Source: an uncultured Bacilli bacterium (GTDB taxonomy: Bacteria; Bacillota_I; Bacilli_A; RF39; UBA660). From it: a DNA stretch of 59,633 bases. The notes under the pieces are model-generated. The model ran no database searches, was not told where the DNA came from, and saw only the letters and a list, made by a program, of their open reading frames with translations. Shown piece after piece: positions 33,886 to 43,488 of this stretch. Location of the stretch: positions 1 to 59,633 of the forward strand of contig CAKOMS010000004.1 of the NCBI GenBank assembly GCA_934096735.1, in the 5' to 3' direction. The first letter of the stretch is position 1, and each line of letters starts with the position of its first letter. Position numbers and translations under genes: made by a program.

Positions 33886-35529
33886 ATGAATAAAGAACTT
33901 ACTGATAAATTATTAAACAAAATAGCAGAATTTGAAGATGCTAATAAAGAGTTAGAAAGTGAAGCAAAAATCTTAAGAAGAATGAGTAAAAGCGGTGCTT
34001 ATTCTGAAAGAGATAAGAAAAGATTCATAAAAAGTTTAGAAGAACTTGAAAATGAACTTGCTTATAATAAAGGTCAAATTGAAGTTTTAAATGATTTCTT
34101 AACTAATGATAAACGATTAAAAGAAATTGAAGAATTAGTTGACGAACTAAAACTTACTGACCCATCTGATACTGAAGTACGTGAAGAGTTAAAAGGAAAA
34201 TTATTAAAACTTGCAGGTGCTACAAAAAAAGATGTTTCTGAAAATATAATTGATTCTTTAGGGTTATCTGAAGAAGATACTGAAGCATTAAAAAAAGACT
34301 TTGAAGAATTTTACAAAGAAACACAAGAAGAATTAAAAGAATTAAAAATAGTATCTAAATATACAAGTAATAAAAAAATTGAAGCAAGAAAAGATGAATT
34401 AACAGAATTAATTACTACTTTAGATGATATTAGAGGTACAAATGACTTTAGTGGTAAGCTTAAAGAAGCTATTGAAAAAAATGCTAGCGATGATGAATTA
34501 GAAGCATTAGTTATAGAAGCAATTAAAAATAACAATGAAGAAGCTACTATTGGTCTTGCTATTGCTGATGGAAAAATAGAAAATCAAGAAGAAGAACTTG
34601 GCGAAGAAGAAGAAAAAGTAAAAACTAAAAAGTCTTCTAAAGGTAAAAAAGGAAAAGAAAAAAGCGAACTTGCTAAAAAGATTGCAAAAATATTTGGAGT
34701 TTCTGCTCTAGCTGTTGCTTTATTAATAGTAGGTTCAAAAGTTATAAAAAGTATAAAAGATTCTAAACCACAAGATTTAGAAGATGAAGATAAAGTAATT
34801 GAAAGTATTGAAGAAGAAAAAAGCATTGAAGATACTATAAATGATGCATACATGAATGAATATGCTGAAATAGCTGCTCTTAAAAATATTACTATGGAAA
34901 AAGCAGTTAATTATGTAAACAGAGCTCATTTATTAATGGAATCTGGATTATTTACTAATTATTCATATGATGACATTGTAGAAATACTAATGGCTATTCA
35001 AGATAATACAATACTTAAAAATGATTCTGAAGGTTTAAATGCTGCTCTACTTACAAAAGCACTAACTGAATTTAATGGAATTCATAACGAATACCAAAAT
35101 GGTAACGGATTAAATGAAGAAGGGCTTAAAAAAGTTGCTGGACTTAAATATTTAGCAAAAGAAGGAACTGATTTAAGAACTTTCTTAAATGATTATGTAG
35201 TATTATCAGGTAATGTTTTAAAAACAAAAGATAATAAGAGTGAAAAAGCTCAAATGTATAACTATTTAGATACTTTTGCAAAAACTTCACTAGGTAATAC
35301 TGATGGCATTACAATAAATGATAGTAATAAATCAGCTGTAATCAAAAACGATTTTGAATGGAATATAGCATATCAATTATTTGCTTATCCATTAATTCCT
35401 GATTATTGCGACTTCTCTACTGAAGAATTAGCAGCTGATTGGGAATGCTTACAAATTAACTTATTAAGTAATTATGAACACTGGGTTGAACTTGAATGTG
35501 ATGAAGAAATAACTTTAGGAGGTAGATAA
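33886..35529 (+). CDS. bitopic protein with long cytoplasmic coiled coil, unknown
   Basis: 547-aa protein that I do not recognise. Residues about 1-245 are highly charged, helical and Glu/Lys-rich, with coiled-coil character. A basic patch (KTKKSSKGKKGKEK) precedes a single membrane segment at about 266-286 (FGVSALAVALLIVGSKVI). The rest, about 290-547, is a helical domain with no cysteine pairs until near the end and should lie outside. The positive-inside rule supports N-in, C-out topology. Strong promoter and ribosome-binding site suggest high expression. It is followed after 1 bp by the Cys-repeat protein, so the two probably act together. Confidence 0.7.
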   Translation: MNKELTDKLLNKIAEFEDANKELESEAKILRRMSKSGAYSERDKKRFIKSLEELENELAYNKGQIEVLNDFLTNDKRLKEIEELVDELKLTDPSDTEVREELKGKLLKLAGATKKDVSENIIDSLGLSEEDTEALKKDFEEFYKETQEELKELKIVSKYTSNKKIEARKDELTELITTLDDIRGTNDFSGKLKEAIEKNASDDELEALVIEAIKNNNEEATIGLAIADGKIENQEEELGEEEEKVKTKKSSKGKKGKEKSELAKKIAKIFGVSALAVALLIVGSKVIKSIKDSKPQDLEDEDKVIESIEEEKSIEDTINDAYMNEYAEIAALKNITMEKAVNYVNRAHLLMESGLFTNYSYDDIVEILMAIQDNTILKNDSEGLNAALLTKALTEFNGIHNEYQNGNGLNEEGLKKVAGLKYLAKEGTDLRTFLNDYVVLSGNVLKTKDNKSEKAQMYNYLDTFAKTSLGNTDGITINDSNKSAVIKNDFEWNIAYQLFAYPLIPDYCDFSTEELAADWECLQINLLSNYEHWVELECDEEITLGGR

Positions 35530-35530
35530 T

Positions 35531-37339
35531 ATGTATACTGAAGAACCAAGAAGAGAAATTAACTGGGGAAACTTTATAAAAAAAGGTTTAGTAGCATTAT
35601 TTATCTTAATATTAATATTCTTATTAATATGGTCATTTACTAGAAAAGAAAGTCATGGGGTTGATGTTGATTATAACAACAATAATAATCAAAATATAAA
35701 TAGTAATTTAGATGATGCCAAAACATATTCCGAAATATTCATCTCTAACTATAGATACTTACATGATACTGCAAAAGAATATTTCTTAATTAGTGAATTA
35801 CCAAGTAATGGTAAAACAATTAAATATACATTACAAGAATTAATTAATAAAGGATTAATAATTCCATTTAGTTATACTAATGGTAAATCTTGTGATACTG
35901 AAGCAAGTTATGTAACTGTTAAAAATGTTGATGGAAAATATACTTATACCGTTACATTAGTATGTGGTACTGAAGTTGCTACTACTACTGAAGAATTAGG
36001 ATGTAATCAATTATGTAATGGTAAGTCTTGCGATAACAATAATACTCCATCTAAAGATGATACAAAAAAACCAAAAGAAACTGTAAAAGAATATGAATAT
36101 CAATATAAACAAGCTTATAAAGCAAATGAAGCTACTTATACTTGTCCATCTGGATATACTAAAGTAGGAAGTGGTTCAAGTACTAAATGTGTTAAATCAT
36201 CAAGTGATGTTAAAAAGGCAGATGTAACAGTTAAATATTACTGTCCTGAAGGATATACTCATACTAGTGGATCTGATGCTAATATGGTTTGTTCAAAAGG
36301 TAAAAATGAAACAACAAAACCTACTGAAAAAGTAACATATACATGTAAAACAGGATATACACTTAAAGGTAATGAATGCTATAAAACTACTAATGCAACA
36401 ACAAATGTAACTTATAGTTGTCCTACTGGATACAAGAAAAATGGTAACATTTGTACAAAAGAATCTGTAGATACAATTATAGCCAATGTAGATTACACTT
36501 ATACTTGTCCATCTGGATACACTAAAAATGGTACTAAATGTACTAAATACGTTTCTGGTACTACAGTATCTCCAATAAAGAGCACAACAAGTTACTGTTC
36601 AAATGGTACTAAAGAAGGAAATTCATGTGTTTACTACTACTATAGTAAAACATATACATCAAAAAATAGTTGTACTTATATAGGTACAGTTACAAATTAC
36701 TGTGAAAACGGTTCATGTAATAAATTAAGATACAAATATAAATGTACAACTGGTATTTCTAGTAAAGACACTTATACTTGTCCATCTGGTTCTACTCACG
36801 TAAGTGGATCTGGTGCTAACATGGTTTGTAAAACAAGCGGTGGAAACAAAACAATAAATGCTACTGAAAATCCAAACTACAGTTGTCCAAGTGATTATGA
36901 ATTAAATGGAACAAATTGTACTAAGACAGAAACACTAGAAGAAAATGTAAGTAAATCATGTCCTACTGGATATATAATGAATGGAGACAAATGTGTAAAA
37001 ACAACTAATGATAAAATATCAGCAACTAAGACAGTTAATTACACTTGTCCATCTGGTTCTACTCACGTAAGTGGATCTGGTGCTAATATGGTTTGTAAAG
37101 TTAGCGAAGCATCAAATAAAGGACCAATTAAAAATACAACTTACACTTGTCCATCTGGTTATGAAAAAGTTGGAAGCGGATCAGATTCACAATGTGTAAA
37201 GAAATCTAGTGAATCAATTAGTGCAACTAAAACAACTAAATCAGTAACTAAATATAGATATAAATGGAGTAAAGAAACTTCACTTAAAGGTTGGACAAAA
37301 ACTGGAAAATCAAGATTAGTTACAGCAAGCGCTAAATAA
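35531..37339 (+). CDS. bitopic protein with tandem 'CPSGY' Cys-rich repeats
   Basis: 602-aa protein. A short cytoplasmic N-terminus, one membrane segment (about 16-36), then a globular domain (about 55-170, with SYVTVKNVDGKYTYTVTLVCG, reminiscent of pseudopilin-like C-terminal folds). From about residue 200 to 560 come ten repeats of roughly 30 aa, each with two Cys in the form 'YTCPSGYTKNGTKCTK', plus one longer Cys-rich variant. The C-terminus is basic, with no sorting motif. AGGAGG precedes the ATG inside the end of the upstream gene. Two Cys per repeat suggests a rod of disulfide-stapled units at the cell surface. Function unknown. Confidence 0.75.
   Translation: MYTEEPRREINWGNFIKKGLVALFILILIFLLIWSFTRKESHGVDVDYNNNNNQNINSNLDDAKTYSEIFISNYRYLHDTAKEYFLISELPSNGKTIKYTLQELINKGLIIPFSYTNGKSCDTEASYVTVKNVDGKYTYTVTLVCGTEVATTTEELGCNQLCNGKSCDNNNTPSKDDTKKPKETVKEYEYQYKQAYKANEATYTCPSGYTKVGSGSSTKCVKSSSDVKKADVTVKYYCPEGYTHTSGSDANMVCSKGKNETTKPTEKVTYTCKTGYTLKGNECYKTTNATTNVTYSCPTGYKKNGNICTKESVDTIIANVDYTYTCPSGYTKNGTKCTKYVSGTTVSPIKSTTSYCSNGTKEGNSCVYYYYSKTYTSKNSCTYIGTVTNYCENGSCNKLRYKYKCTTGISSKDTYTCPSGSTHVSGSGANMVCKTSGGNKTINATENPNYSCPSDYELNGTNCTKTETLEENVSKSCPTGYIMNGDKCVKTTNDKISATKTVNYTCPSGSTHVSGSGANMVCKVSEASNKGPIKNTTYTCPSGYEKVGSGSDSQCVKKSSESISATKTTKSVTKYRYKWSKETSLKGWTKTGKSRLVTASAK
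36133..37203 (+). repeat. about ten Cys-rich coding repeats (CPSGY type)
   Basis: Repeats fall in two subtypes. Short ones have CP(S/T)GYxxNGxxCxK; longer ones have CPSGSTHVSGSGANMVCK. Two of the long ones are nearly identical, indicating recent duplication. Confidence 0.85.
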
Positions 37340-37356
37340 GTGCTTGCTTTTTTTTG
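37324..37356 (+). terminator. terminator of the membrane gene pair
   Basis: AGCAAGCGCT / AGTGCTTGCT stem with one G-T pair, AAATA loop and eight T. It overlaps the stop codon at 37337-37339. Confidence 0.92.
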
Positions 37357-37425
37357 TAAACATATATTTATTTTGTAAAAAGAATTTCAAAAAGTGGTAT
37401 AATGTTATTAGAAAGAGTTGGTAGA

Positions 37426-38529
37426 ATGAGAAGGAAAAAGAAAAAAATTATTAAATTATTTTTACTATTAATAATATTAATAGTAATAGGTGCTATAATT
37501 TATCTAATATTCTTTAAAACTAAAGAAGATATAGGTTCTAAAAAAGAATATAGTGATAAATCAATATCTGTAATAAATCAAAATAAATTAGAAAATATTT
37601 ATAAAAATAAATATTCTAAAACACTAGATGAAATATTAAAAAATGATTTATTTAGAAATGAATATTTAGACGAATATCAAAATATTGATTATATTGATGA
37701 ATCATTTTTAAAAAATATTAATAAATATCTTGAAAAAGGATATAAAGCAGATGAAGTTAATAATATTACAAAATTAAGCAAAAAGAATCAAGAAAAACTT
37801 TTAGATTTAGAAAAAACTAATTTTGAAAAATTTATAGATATTAAAAATTATGATGCTAATAAAACAGATAGATATAATTCATACATGGAAAAAACAAATA
37901 AAGATATTAATACTGCAGTAACACATGTAAATATAGGCCTTGATAAAGATTTCTATGAAGACACTACTAAAGTAGAAAATCCAGATGATGTAACTGCACT
38001 TATAAATAAGTATCATTATGTAGATAAAGATTTTGTACCAAAAGATTTAGTAGTATTATTTGATAGTAGACAAAATGCAAAAATGACTAGAGTTGCAGCT
38101 GAAGCTTATAAAGAATTTATTGAAGGCTCAAAAAAAGACGGACTTACACTTGAAAGTACAACAGCATATCGTTCATATAATTTTCAAAATGCATTATACA
38201 CAAATTATGTAAGACAAGATGGTGTAAAAAAAGCAGACACCTACTCTGCTAGACCTGGAACAAGTGAACACCAATTAGGACTTGCAGTAGACTTAAATGA
38301 CCCTAATGTATCTGGAGCAAGACTTAATGAAAAAGACGGTAAATGGGTAAGAGAAAATGCTCATAAGTATGGTTTTATTCTAAGATATCTAGAAGAATTT
38401 GTACCAGTTACTGGTTACATGTATGAACCATGGCATATTAGATATTTGGGAAAAGATCTTGCCACAAAGGTTTACGAATCTGGTTTAACATATGATGAAT
38501 ATTACGACTTATATTTAACTGAATATTAA
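37426..38529 (+). CDS. D-alanyl-D-alanine carboxypeptidase, VanY/M15B family
   Basis: Membrane-anchored zinc peptidase that trims the terminal D-Ala of peptidoglycan stem peptides. The 367-aa product has a basic N-terminus and membrane anchor (IIKLFLLLIILIVIGAIIYLIFF), a helical linker, and the M15 domain with ARPGTSEHQLGLAVDL (zinc His and Asp) and EPWHIRYLG (second His). I start at the ATG at 37426; the earlier in-frame ATG at 37402 lies within what looks like the -10 box TATAAT (37398-37403). Confidence 0.9.
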   Translation: MRRKKKKIIKLFLLLIILIVIGAIIYLIFFKTKEDIGSKKEYSDKSISVINQNKLENIYKNKYSKTLDEILKNDLFRNEYLDEYQNIDYIDESFLKNINKYLEKGYKADEVNNITKLSKKNQEKLLDLEKTNFEKFIDIKNYDANKTDRYNSYMEKTNKDINTAVTHVNIGLDKDFYEDTTKVENPDDVTALINKYHYVDKDFVPKDLVVLFDSRQNAKMTRVAAEAYKEFIEGSKKDGLTLESTTAYRSYNFQNALYTNYVRQDGVKKADTYSARPGTSEHQLGLAVDLNDPNVSGARLNEKDGKWVRENAHKYGFILRYLEEFVPVTGYMYEPWHIRYLGKDLATKVYESGLTYDEYYDLYLTEY

Positions 38530-38563
38530 AATACCTAGAGATTTATTTCTCTAGGTATTTTTG
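38530..38563. terminator. bidirectional terminator
   Basis: AATACCTAGAGA / TCTCTAGGTATT, a 12-bp perfect stem with a 6-nt loop, lies between the convergent VanY and pseudouridine synthase genes. Confidence 0.9.
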
Positions 38564-39185
38564 TTTCTAATTTTATATTCTCTTTAGTTATAGGATGAAT
38601 AAACTCTAAATAATAAGCATGTAAACATAGTCTTTTTCTATTATCTTTTATATTAGAATATATTTTATCTCCTACTATAGGATGATTAATGCTTTTTAAA
38701 TGTACTCTTATTTGATGATGTCTACCAGTTTTTATTAATACTTCAAGTAAACTAAAATTATCATTATAAGAAATAACTTTATAAATGGTTTTAGCATACT
38801 TTCCATTCTTACTATCTTTAGTAGAATATACCAAATGTGTTTTAGTTTCTTTTAAATATGACTCAATAACTCCATCATTTAAAACTTTTCCATACACTTT
38901 ACATATATATTTTCTTATAACACTATTCCAATTATTTTGTAAATCATATTTTACTTTTTCATTTTTAGCAAATATAACAAGTCCACTCGTATCTTTATCA
39001 AGTCTATGTACTATAAATACTTTATTATTTTTATTTTTCTTTTTTAAATAATCATAAACCTTAGAATATAACGTATTATATTTTTCTTTATCAGTTGAGA
39101 TAGTTAACAAATTATTAGGTTTATTAACTACCAATATATATTTATCTTCATATAAAATATCTAATTTATCTTTTTTCATAATCAT
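38535..39185 (-). CDS. RluA-family pseudouridine synthase without S4 domain
   Basis: Isomerises uridine to pseudouridine in rRNA or tRNA. The 216-aa product is the catalytic domain only: LYEDKYILVVNKP at the N-terminus, the catalytic HRLDKDTSGLVIFAK, and GRHHQIRVHL...GDKIY near the end. RluC and RluD have an N-terminal S4 RNA-binding domain; this one does not, which resembles short RluA/YjbO-type enzymes. The target site cannot be assigned. Start choice between two nearby ATGs (39185 and 39179) is open. Confidence 0.9.
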   Translation of the reverse strand: MIMKKDKLDILYEDKYILVVNKPNNLLTISTDKEKYNTLYSKVYDYLKKKNKNNKVFIVHRLDKDTSGLVIFAKNEKVKYDLQNNWNSVIRKYICKVYGKVLNDGVIESYLKETKTHLVYSTKDSKNGKYAKTIYKVISYNDNFSLLEVLIKTGRHHQIRVHLKSINHPIVGDKIYSNIKDNRKRLCLHAYYLEFIHPITKENIKLETKIPREINL

Positions 39186-39192
39186 TTACTAC

Positions 39193-39215
39193 AAAAAAAG
39201 TAGTTTCCTACTTTT
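39193..39215 (-). terminator. terminator after the slipin gene
   Basis: AAAAGTAG / CTACTTTT stem with a 4-nt loop and a T run in the minus direction. It overlaps the stop codon. Confidence 0.8.
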
Positions 39216-39954
39216 CTTTTTTCTTTGCTAAAGCATCTAATACTTCAATTGGTAAACAAAATACTACAGTATTACCTTTATCTGATGAAATATCACTTAA
39301 AGTTGATAGTGTTCTTAAATGTAATGCTCCTGGAGTTTTACCCATAACCTCGGCAGCTTTAGATAAGTTATTTGAAGCTTCAAGTTCTCCTACAGATTTT
39401 GTAATGACAGCAGTTTTCTCTCTTTCTGCTTCAGCAGCAATAGCAAGAACTCTTTTCATATCTTCTGGTAAAGAAACATCTTTAAGTTCAACATTTTCTA
39501 CTTTAATTCCCCAAGGATCAGTAGCAGCATCAATAATCTTACAAATCTCAGTACTAATTTTTTCTCTTTCAGCTAGTAATTCGTCCAAAGAAACACTTCC
39601 TACAACGTTTCTCATAGTAGTTTGAGCAAGTTGACCAACAGCATAGTAAAAATCCTCTACAGTTAAAATTGCTTTAGAAGCATCAAAAATATTATAATAA
39701 ATTACAGCATTAATTTGTACTGAAACATTATCTTTTGTAATAGCTTCTTGCGCTGGTACATCAACCGCTTTCGTTCTTATATCAATTTTACGAAAAGATT
39801 CAAAAATAGGTAGTACGATTCTCCAACCTGGTTGCATTATTCTAGCAAACTTTCCAAATCTAAATTTAATTCCTCTTTCATATTCATTAATTTGTTTAAT
39901 TGACACTATTATTAAAAGTGCAATAACTATTAAAACAATATATCCAATTTCCAT
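39208..39954 (-). CDS. slipin (stomatin/SPFH family) membrane protein
   Basis: 248-aa SPFH protein: N-terminal membrane segment (about 2-20), then the band-7 domain with EYERGIKFRFGKFARIMQPGW, DIRTKAVDVPAQEAITKDNV and VGSVSLDELLAERE, and the slipin-typical DPWGIKVENVELKDVSLPEDM followed by a helical tail. Slipins oligomerise in membrane microdomains. Bacterial slipins are often paired with an NfeD-type protease partner; none is adjacent here. Role unknown. Confidence 0.92.
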   Translation of the reverse strand: MEIGYIVLIVIALLIIVSIKQINEYERGIKFRFGKFARIMQPGWRIVLPIFESFRKIDIRTKAVDVPAQEAITKDNVSVQINAVIYYNIFDASKAILTVEDFYYAVGQLAQTTMRNVVGSVSLDELLAEREKISTEICKIIDAATDPWGIKVENVELKDVSLPEDMKRVLAIAAEAEREKTAVITKSVGELEASNNLSKAAEVMGKTPGALHLRTLSTLSDISSDKGNTVVFCLPIEVLDALAKKKEK

Positions 39955-39979
39955 AAATATTCCTCCTATTTAATATATA

Positions 39980-42196
39980 TTATTTTTTCCAAAATCTAGT
40001 CTTTTTTGGCTTTTCTTCTTTACTTTCAGTTGTACTTTCTTCTTTTACTTCTTTAACTTCTTTTTTTGGAAGAGCATCCTTTCTAGATAAATTTAATCTA
40101 CCTCTATTATCATATCCTAAAGATTTAACAATAATTTCATCCCCAACTTTAAATAAATCACTTGGTTTATTAACTCTTTCATAATCAAGTTGTGATACAT
40201 GAACCATACCTTCACATCCAGGCCATAATTCTACAAAACATCCAAAATCTTCTACTTTAGTAACCTTACCAGTATAAATACTACCAGTTTCAACTTCTCT
40301 AACAACAGCTTCAATCATTTCTCTAGTTTTCTTAATAATATTTTCATCAGTATGATAAATAAGTACTCTACCGTCATCTTCTAAATCAACTTTTACAGCA
40401 TCTTTATCATTTACACTACTTACATTACTAGCCTCTAAAATAATCTTAGTAATCATTTCTCCACCACGACCAATAACGTCTTTAATTTTTTCAGGATCAA
40501 TATTAAATGATTCAATCTTTGGAGCATAAGGACTTAATTCTTTTCTAGGTTCAGTTATAACTGTTTCAAATAAATCCAATATTTGCATTCTAGCCTTTTT
40601 AGCTTGCTCTAAAGCTTCTTTCAAAATATCTCTATTAACACCATCTATTTTAATATCCATTTGTAGTGCACATATACCTTTTCTAGTACCAGCCACTTTA
40701 AAATCCATATCTCCTAGATGATCTTCCATACCTTGTATATCTGTAAGTATTGTATATTTATCTTCATTAGTAATAAGTCCCATAGCTATACCTGCTACTG
40801 GAGCTTTAATTGGAACACCTGCAGCCATTAAACTTAAACATCCAGCACAAATACTTGCTTGACTTGATGAACCATTACTTTCAAGTATTTCAGATACAAC
40901 TCTAATTGTATAAGGGAATTCTTCTTCTGAAGGAATAACTTGTAATAATGCTCTTTCTCCTAATGCACCATGACCAATCTCTCTTCTTCCAGGACTTCCA
41001 TATTTGCCAGTTTCACCAACACTAAATTGAGGAAAATTATAATGTAACATAAATCTCTTTTCATCTTCTATAGAAAGACCATCTAATATTTGATGTTCAC
41101 CTAAAGCACCAAGAGTTGTAATTGATAAACTTTGTGTTTGTCCTCTTGTAAATAAAGCTGAACCATGAGTTCTAGGCAAAATATCTATTCCACAAGAAAG
41201 AGGTCTTATTTCATCCATCTTTCTTCCATCAATTCTTATTTTTTCATTAACTACAATTTTTCTAAAAGTACTATATTGTACACTCTCAAATATTAAACAT
41301 AATTTAGTAATAAGTTCCTTAAATTCCTCTGCTTTTAACTTATCCTCAAATTCATTAGTATATTTTTCAATAATACCCTCTTTTATTTTATCAATTGCTT
41401 CATACATAGTAGCTTTATCTTTAATTCTAAGTGCTTCATCTAATTCTTTTTCACATAAAGAAGTAACATCATTTCTAAGTTCATCAGTAATTTCAAGTCT
41501 TGGATAATCCATCTTTTCTTCACCAATTTCCTTAATAATTTCTTCTTCAAATGCTACTAATTTTTTAATTGCTTCATGTCCAAATAATAAAGCATCAAGC
41601 ATATCTTCTTCTAAAACTTCTTTACTACCAGCTTCAACCATATTAATTGCATCTTTTGTACCAGCAACAGTTAAATCAATATCACTTAATTCCATTTCTT
41701 CAACAGTAGGATCAATAATAAATTTACCATTTACTCTTCCAACCTTTACAGCAGCAACTGGACCATTAAATGGAATCTTACTAATTGATGTTGCTAAACT
41801 AGAACCAAATAATGCAGTTAACTCTGGAGAATTATCTTGATCAACAGATAAAACTGTATTTACAATTTGAACTTCATTCCTAAAATCTTCTGGAAAAAGT
41901 GGTCTCATTGGTCTATCAATCATTCTTGCAGCAAGTGTTGCATTATCAGTTGGTCTTCCCTCTCTTTTAATAAATCCACCTGGAATTTTTCCAACAGAAT
42001 ATAATTTTTCATTATATAAAACCATTAATGGAAAAAAATCAGACAATAAATTTGCATTTTTAGATACTACTGCAGTACTAAGTATTACAGTATCTCCAAA
42101 TCTTACTAAAACACTACCATGTGCTTGTTTAGCTAGTTCTCCATGTTCTACTACCAACTTTCTTCCATAGAAATCTAACTCAAATACTTTCTTCAT
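39980..42196 (-). CDS. pnp: polyribonucleotide nucleotidyltransferase (PNPase)
   Basis: 3'-to-5' phosphorolytic exoribonuclease. The 738-aa product has two RNase PH-like domains separated by a helical linker, with GGFIKREGRP, RMIDRPMRPLFPE, RTHGSALFTRGQTQ and GSPGRREIGHG, then a KH domain (VIGRGGEMITKI), an S1 domain (GSIYTGKVTKVEDFGCFVEL) and a Lys/Glu-rich tail. Standard length. It lies downstream of rpsO, the usual order, with an attenuating hairpin between. Confidence 0.98.
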   Translation of the reverse strand: MKKVFELDFYGRKLVVEHGELAKQAHGSVLVRFGDTVILSTAVVSKNANLLSDFFPLMVLYNEKLYSVGKIPGGFIKREGRPTDNATLAARMIDRPMRPLFPEDFRNEVQIVNTVLSVDQDNSPELTALFGSSLATSISKIPFNGPVAAVKVGRVNGKFIIDPTVEEMELSDIDLTVAGTKDAINMVEAGSKEVLEEDMLDALLFGHEAIKKLVAFEEEIIKEIGEEKMDYPRLEITDELRNDVTSLCEKELDEALRIKDKATMYEAIDKIKEGIIEKYTNEFEDKLKAEEFKELITKLCLIFESVQYSTFRKIVVNEKIRIDGRKMDEIRPLSCGIDILPRTHGSALFTRGQTQSLSITTLGALGEHQILDGLSIEDEKRFMLHYNFPQFSVGETGKYGSPGRREIGHGALGERALLQVIPSEEEFPYTIRVVSEILESNGSSSQASICAGCLSLMAAGVPIKAPVAGIAMGLITNEDKYTILTDIQGMEDHLGDMDFKVAGTRKGICALQMDIKIDGVNRDILKEALEQAKKARMQILDLFETVITEPRKELSPYAPKIESFNIDPEKIKDVIGRGGEMITKIILEASNVSSVNDKDAVKVDLEDDGRVLIYHTDENIIKKTREMIEAVVREVETGSIYTGKVTKVEDFGCFVELWPGCEGMVHVSQLDYERVNKPSDLFKVGDEIIVKSLGYDNRGRLNLSRKDALPKKEVKEVKEESTTESKEEKPKKTRFWKK

Positions 42197-42215
42197 TTCT
42201 TACCTCTTTCTAAAT

Positions 42216-42241
42216 AAAAAGACACTAAAAATTTTAGTGCC
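42216..42241 (-). terminator. hairpin terminator or attenuator between rpsO and pnp
   Basis: GGCACTAAAA pairs with TTTTAGTGTC in the minus direction and is followed by TTTTT. As in other bacteria it probably ends most rpsO transcripts while letting some read into pnp. Confidence 0.8.
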
Positions 42242-42242
42242 C

Positions 42243-42512
42243 TTACTTTCTTAAATTTAATTTTTTAATTACTTCTCTATAACTTGCAATATCATTTTCT
42301 TTTAAATAACTAAGTAATTTTTTTCTTCTACCAACTTTGATTAACAATCCTCTTTTTGAATGGTAGTCATGCTTATGTTCTTGCATGTGTTTAGTTAAAT
42401 CATTAATTTCTTTTGTAAGAATAGCAATTTGTACTTCAGCTGAACCACAATCTTTTTCAGTCTTAGCAAATTCTTTAATAATACTTGCTTTTTCTTCTTT
42501 CTTTAAAGCCAT
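42243..42512 (-). CDS. rpsO: 30S ribosomal protein S15
   Basis: 89-aa primary-binding ribosomal protein. Typical motifs are EVQIAILTKEINDLTKHMQEHKHDYHSKRGL and VGRRKKLLSYLK. It is followed by a hairpin and pnp and preceded by a strong promoter with a leader of about 80 nt, long enough for autoregulation by S15 as known in other species; no S15-binding fold was confirmed. Confidence 0.98.
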   Translation of the reverse strand: MALKKEEKASIIKEFAKTEKDCGSAEVQIAILTKEINDLTKHMQEHKHDYHSKRGLLIKVGRRKKLLSYLKENDIASYREVIKKLNLRK

Positions 42513-42596
42513 AATACATTCCTTTCTATTTATTTTAAACGGTTAAAACTGAGACTAAAAACGGAAATCCTTTAATCTAAGTAAAAACTTAATATT

Positions 42597-42625
42597 ATTA
42601 TATTATAAAGTACCAAAAATGTAAA
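42597..42625 (-). promoter_or_regulatory. rpsO promoter
   Basis: Minus-strand TTTACA (42620-42625), 17-bp spacer, TATAAT (42597-42602). Confidence 0.85.
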
Positions 42626-42642
42626 CATAAATTTATAGTAAG

Positions 42643-43488
42643 TTAACTACAAAGCATTATTTTTAACTTACCAATATTACGAGAAAACTCATAAAGTGCA
42701 ATTTCTTTATTATCTCTTACAAAAAGTACATATCCATTATATTGAATTTCTAATTTATTGCCATTAATAACCTTTTTAAATAATGCATCATTTAATTCTA
42801 CTACACTAACATCAAGTACATCTTTAATACTTAAACTTTTATAATTATCCTTTTCTATATCTTCTAAACTATAAGAATCTTCAATTTTAAAATTCCCTTG
42901 TTTAGTTCTAACTAAACTACTCATAGTACCACATGTATTTAATTTATCACATACACTTTGAATTAAACTTCTTACATAAGTCCCCTTACTTACTACTACT
43001 CTAAAAGTAATAATATCATCTTTATAATCTATTAATTCTATCTCTTTAATATATACATTTCTTATAGGTACATCTACTTCAATATTATTTCTTGCATATT
43101 CATAAAGTCTTTTTCCTTTAACTCTTACTGCACTATAAAGTGGTACTTCACTAGAATATTCTCCAACAAAACTATTTAAAATTTTCTTAATATAATCTTT
43201 GTCATAATATTCTACTTTGGATGTCTTAATAACTTCACCCGTAATATCAAGTGTATCAGTACTAATACCTAACTTTATACTAGCAATATATTCTTTTTCT
43301 AAACCAGTAATTATTTCAACTAATTTAGTATATTTATTTGTTACACATACAAGTACACCAGTAGCAAGTGGATCTAGTGTACCAGTATGGCCAATTTTCC
43401 TAGTACCTTTCATATATATTAATTTATTTACCACATCTCTACTAGTATAATCAGTTGGTTTATAAACAACTATAATTTCATTATTCAT
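42643..43488 (-). CDS. truB: tRNA pseudouridine(55) synthase TruB
   Basis: Makes pseudouridine 55 in the T loop of tRNAs. The 281-aa product has the N-terminal YKPTDYTSRDVVNKL, GHTGTLDPLATGVL with the catalytic Asp, YSAVRVKGKRLYEYAR and SKGTYVRSL. Start overlaps the end of rbfA. It ends the rimP-nusA-ylxR-infB-rbfA-truB operon; in Bacillus ribC would follow before rpsO, but it is missing here. Confidence 0.96.
   Translation of the reverse strand: MNNEIIVVYKPTDYTSRDVVNKLIYMKGTRKIGHTGTLDPLATGVLVCVTNKYTKLVEIITGLEKEYIASIKLGISTDTLDITGEVIKTSKVEYYDKDYIKKILNSFVGEYSSEVPLYSAVRVKGKRLYEYARNNIEVDVPIRNVYIKEIELIDYKDDIITFRVVVSKGTYVRSLIQSVCDKLNTCGTMSSLVRTKQGNFKIEDSYSLEDIEKDNYKSLSIKDVLDVSVVELNDALFKKVINGNKLEIQYNGYVLFVRDNKEIALYEFSRNIGKLKIMLCS

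Noticed and set aside
36133..37203. Possible eukaryotic EGF-like domains
   Set aside because: Only two Cys per short repeat with bacterial-type spacing; EGF domains have six Cys in a different pattern.
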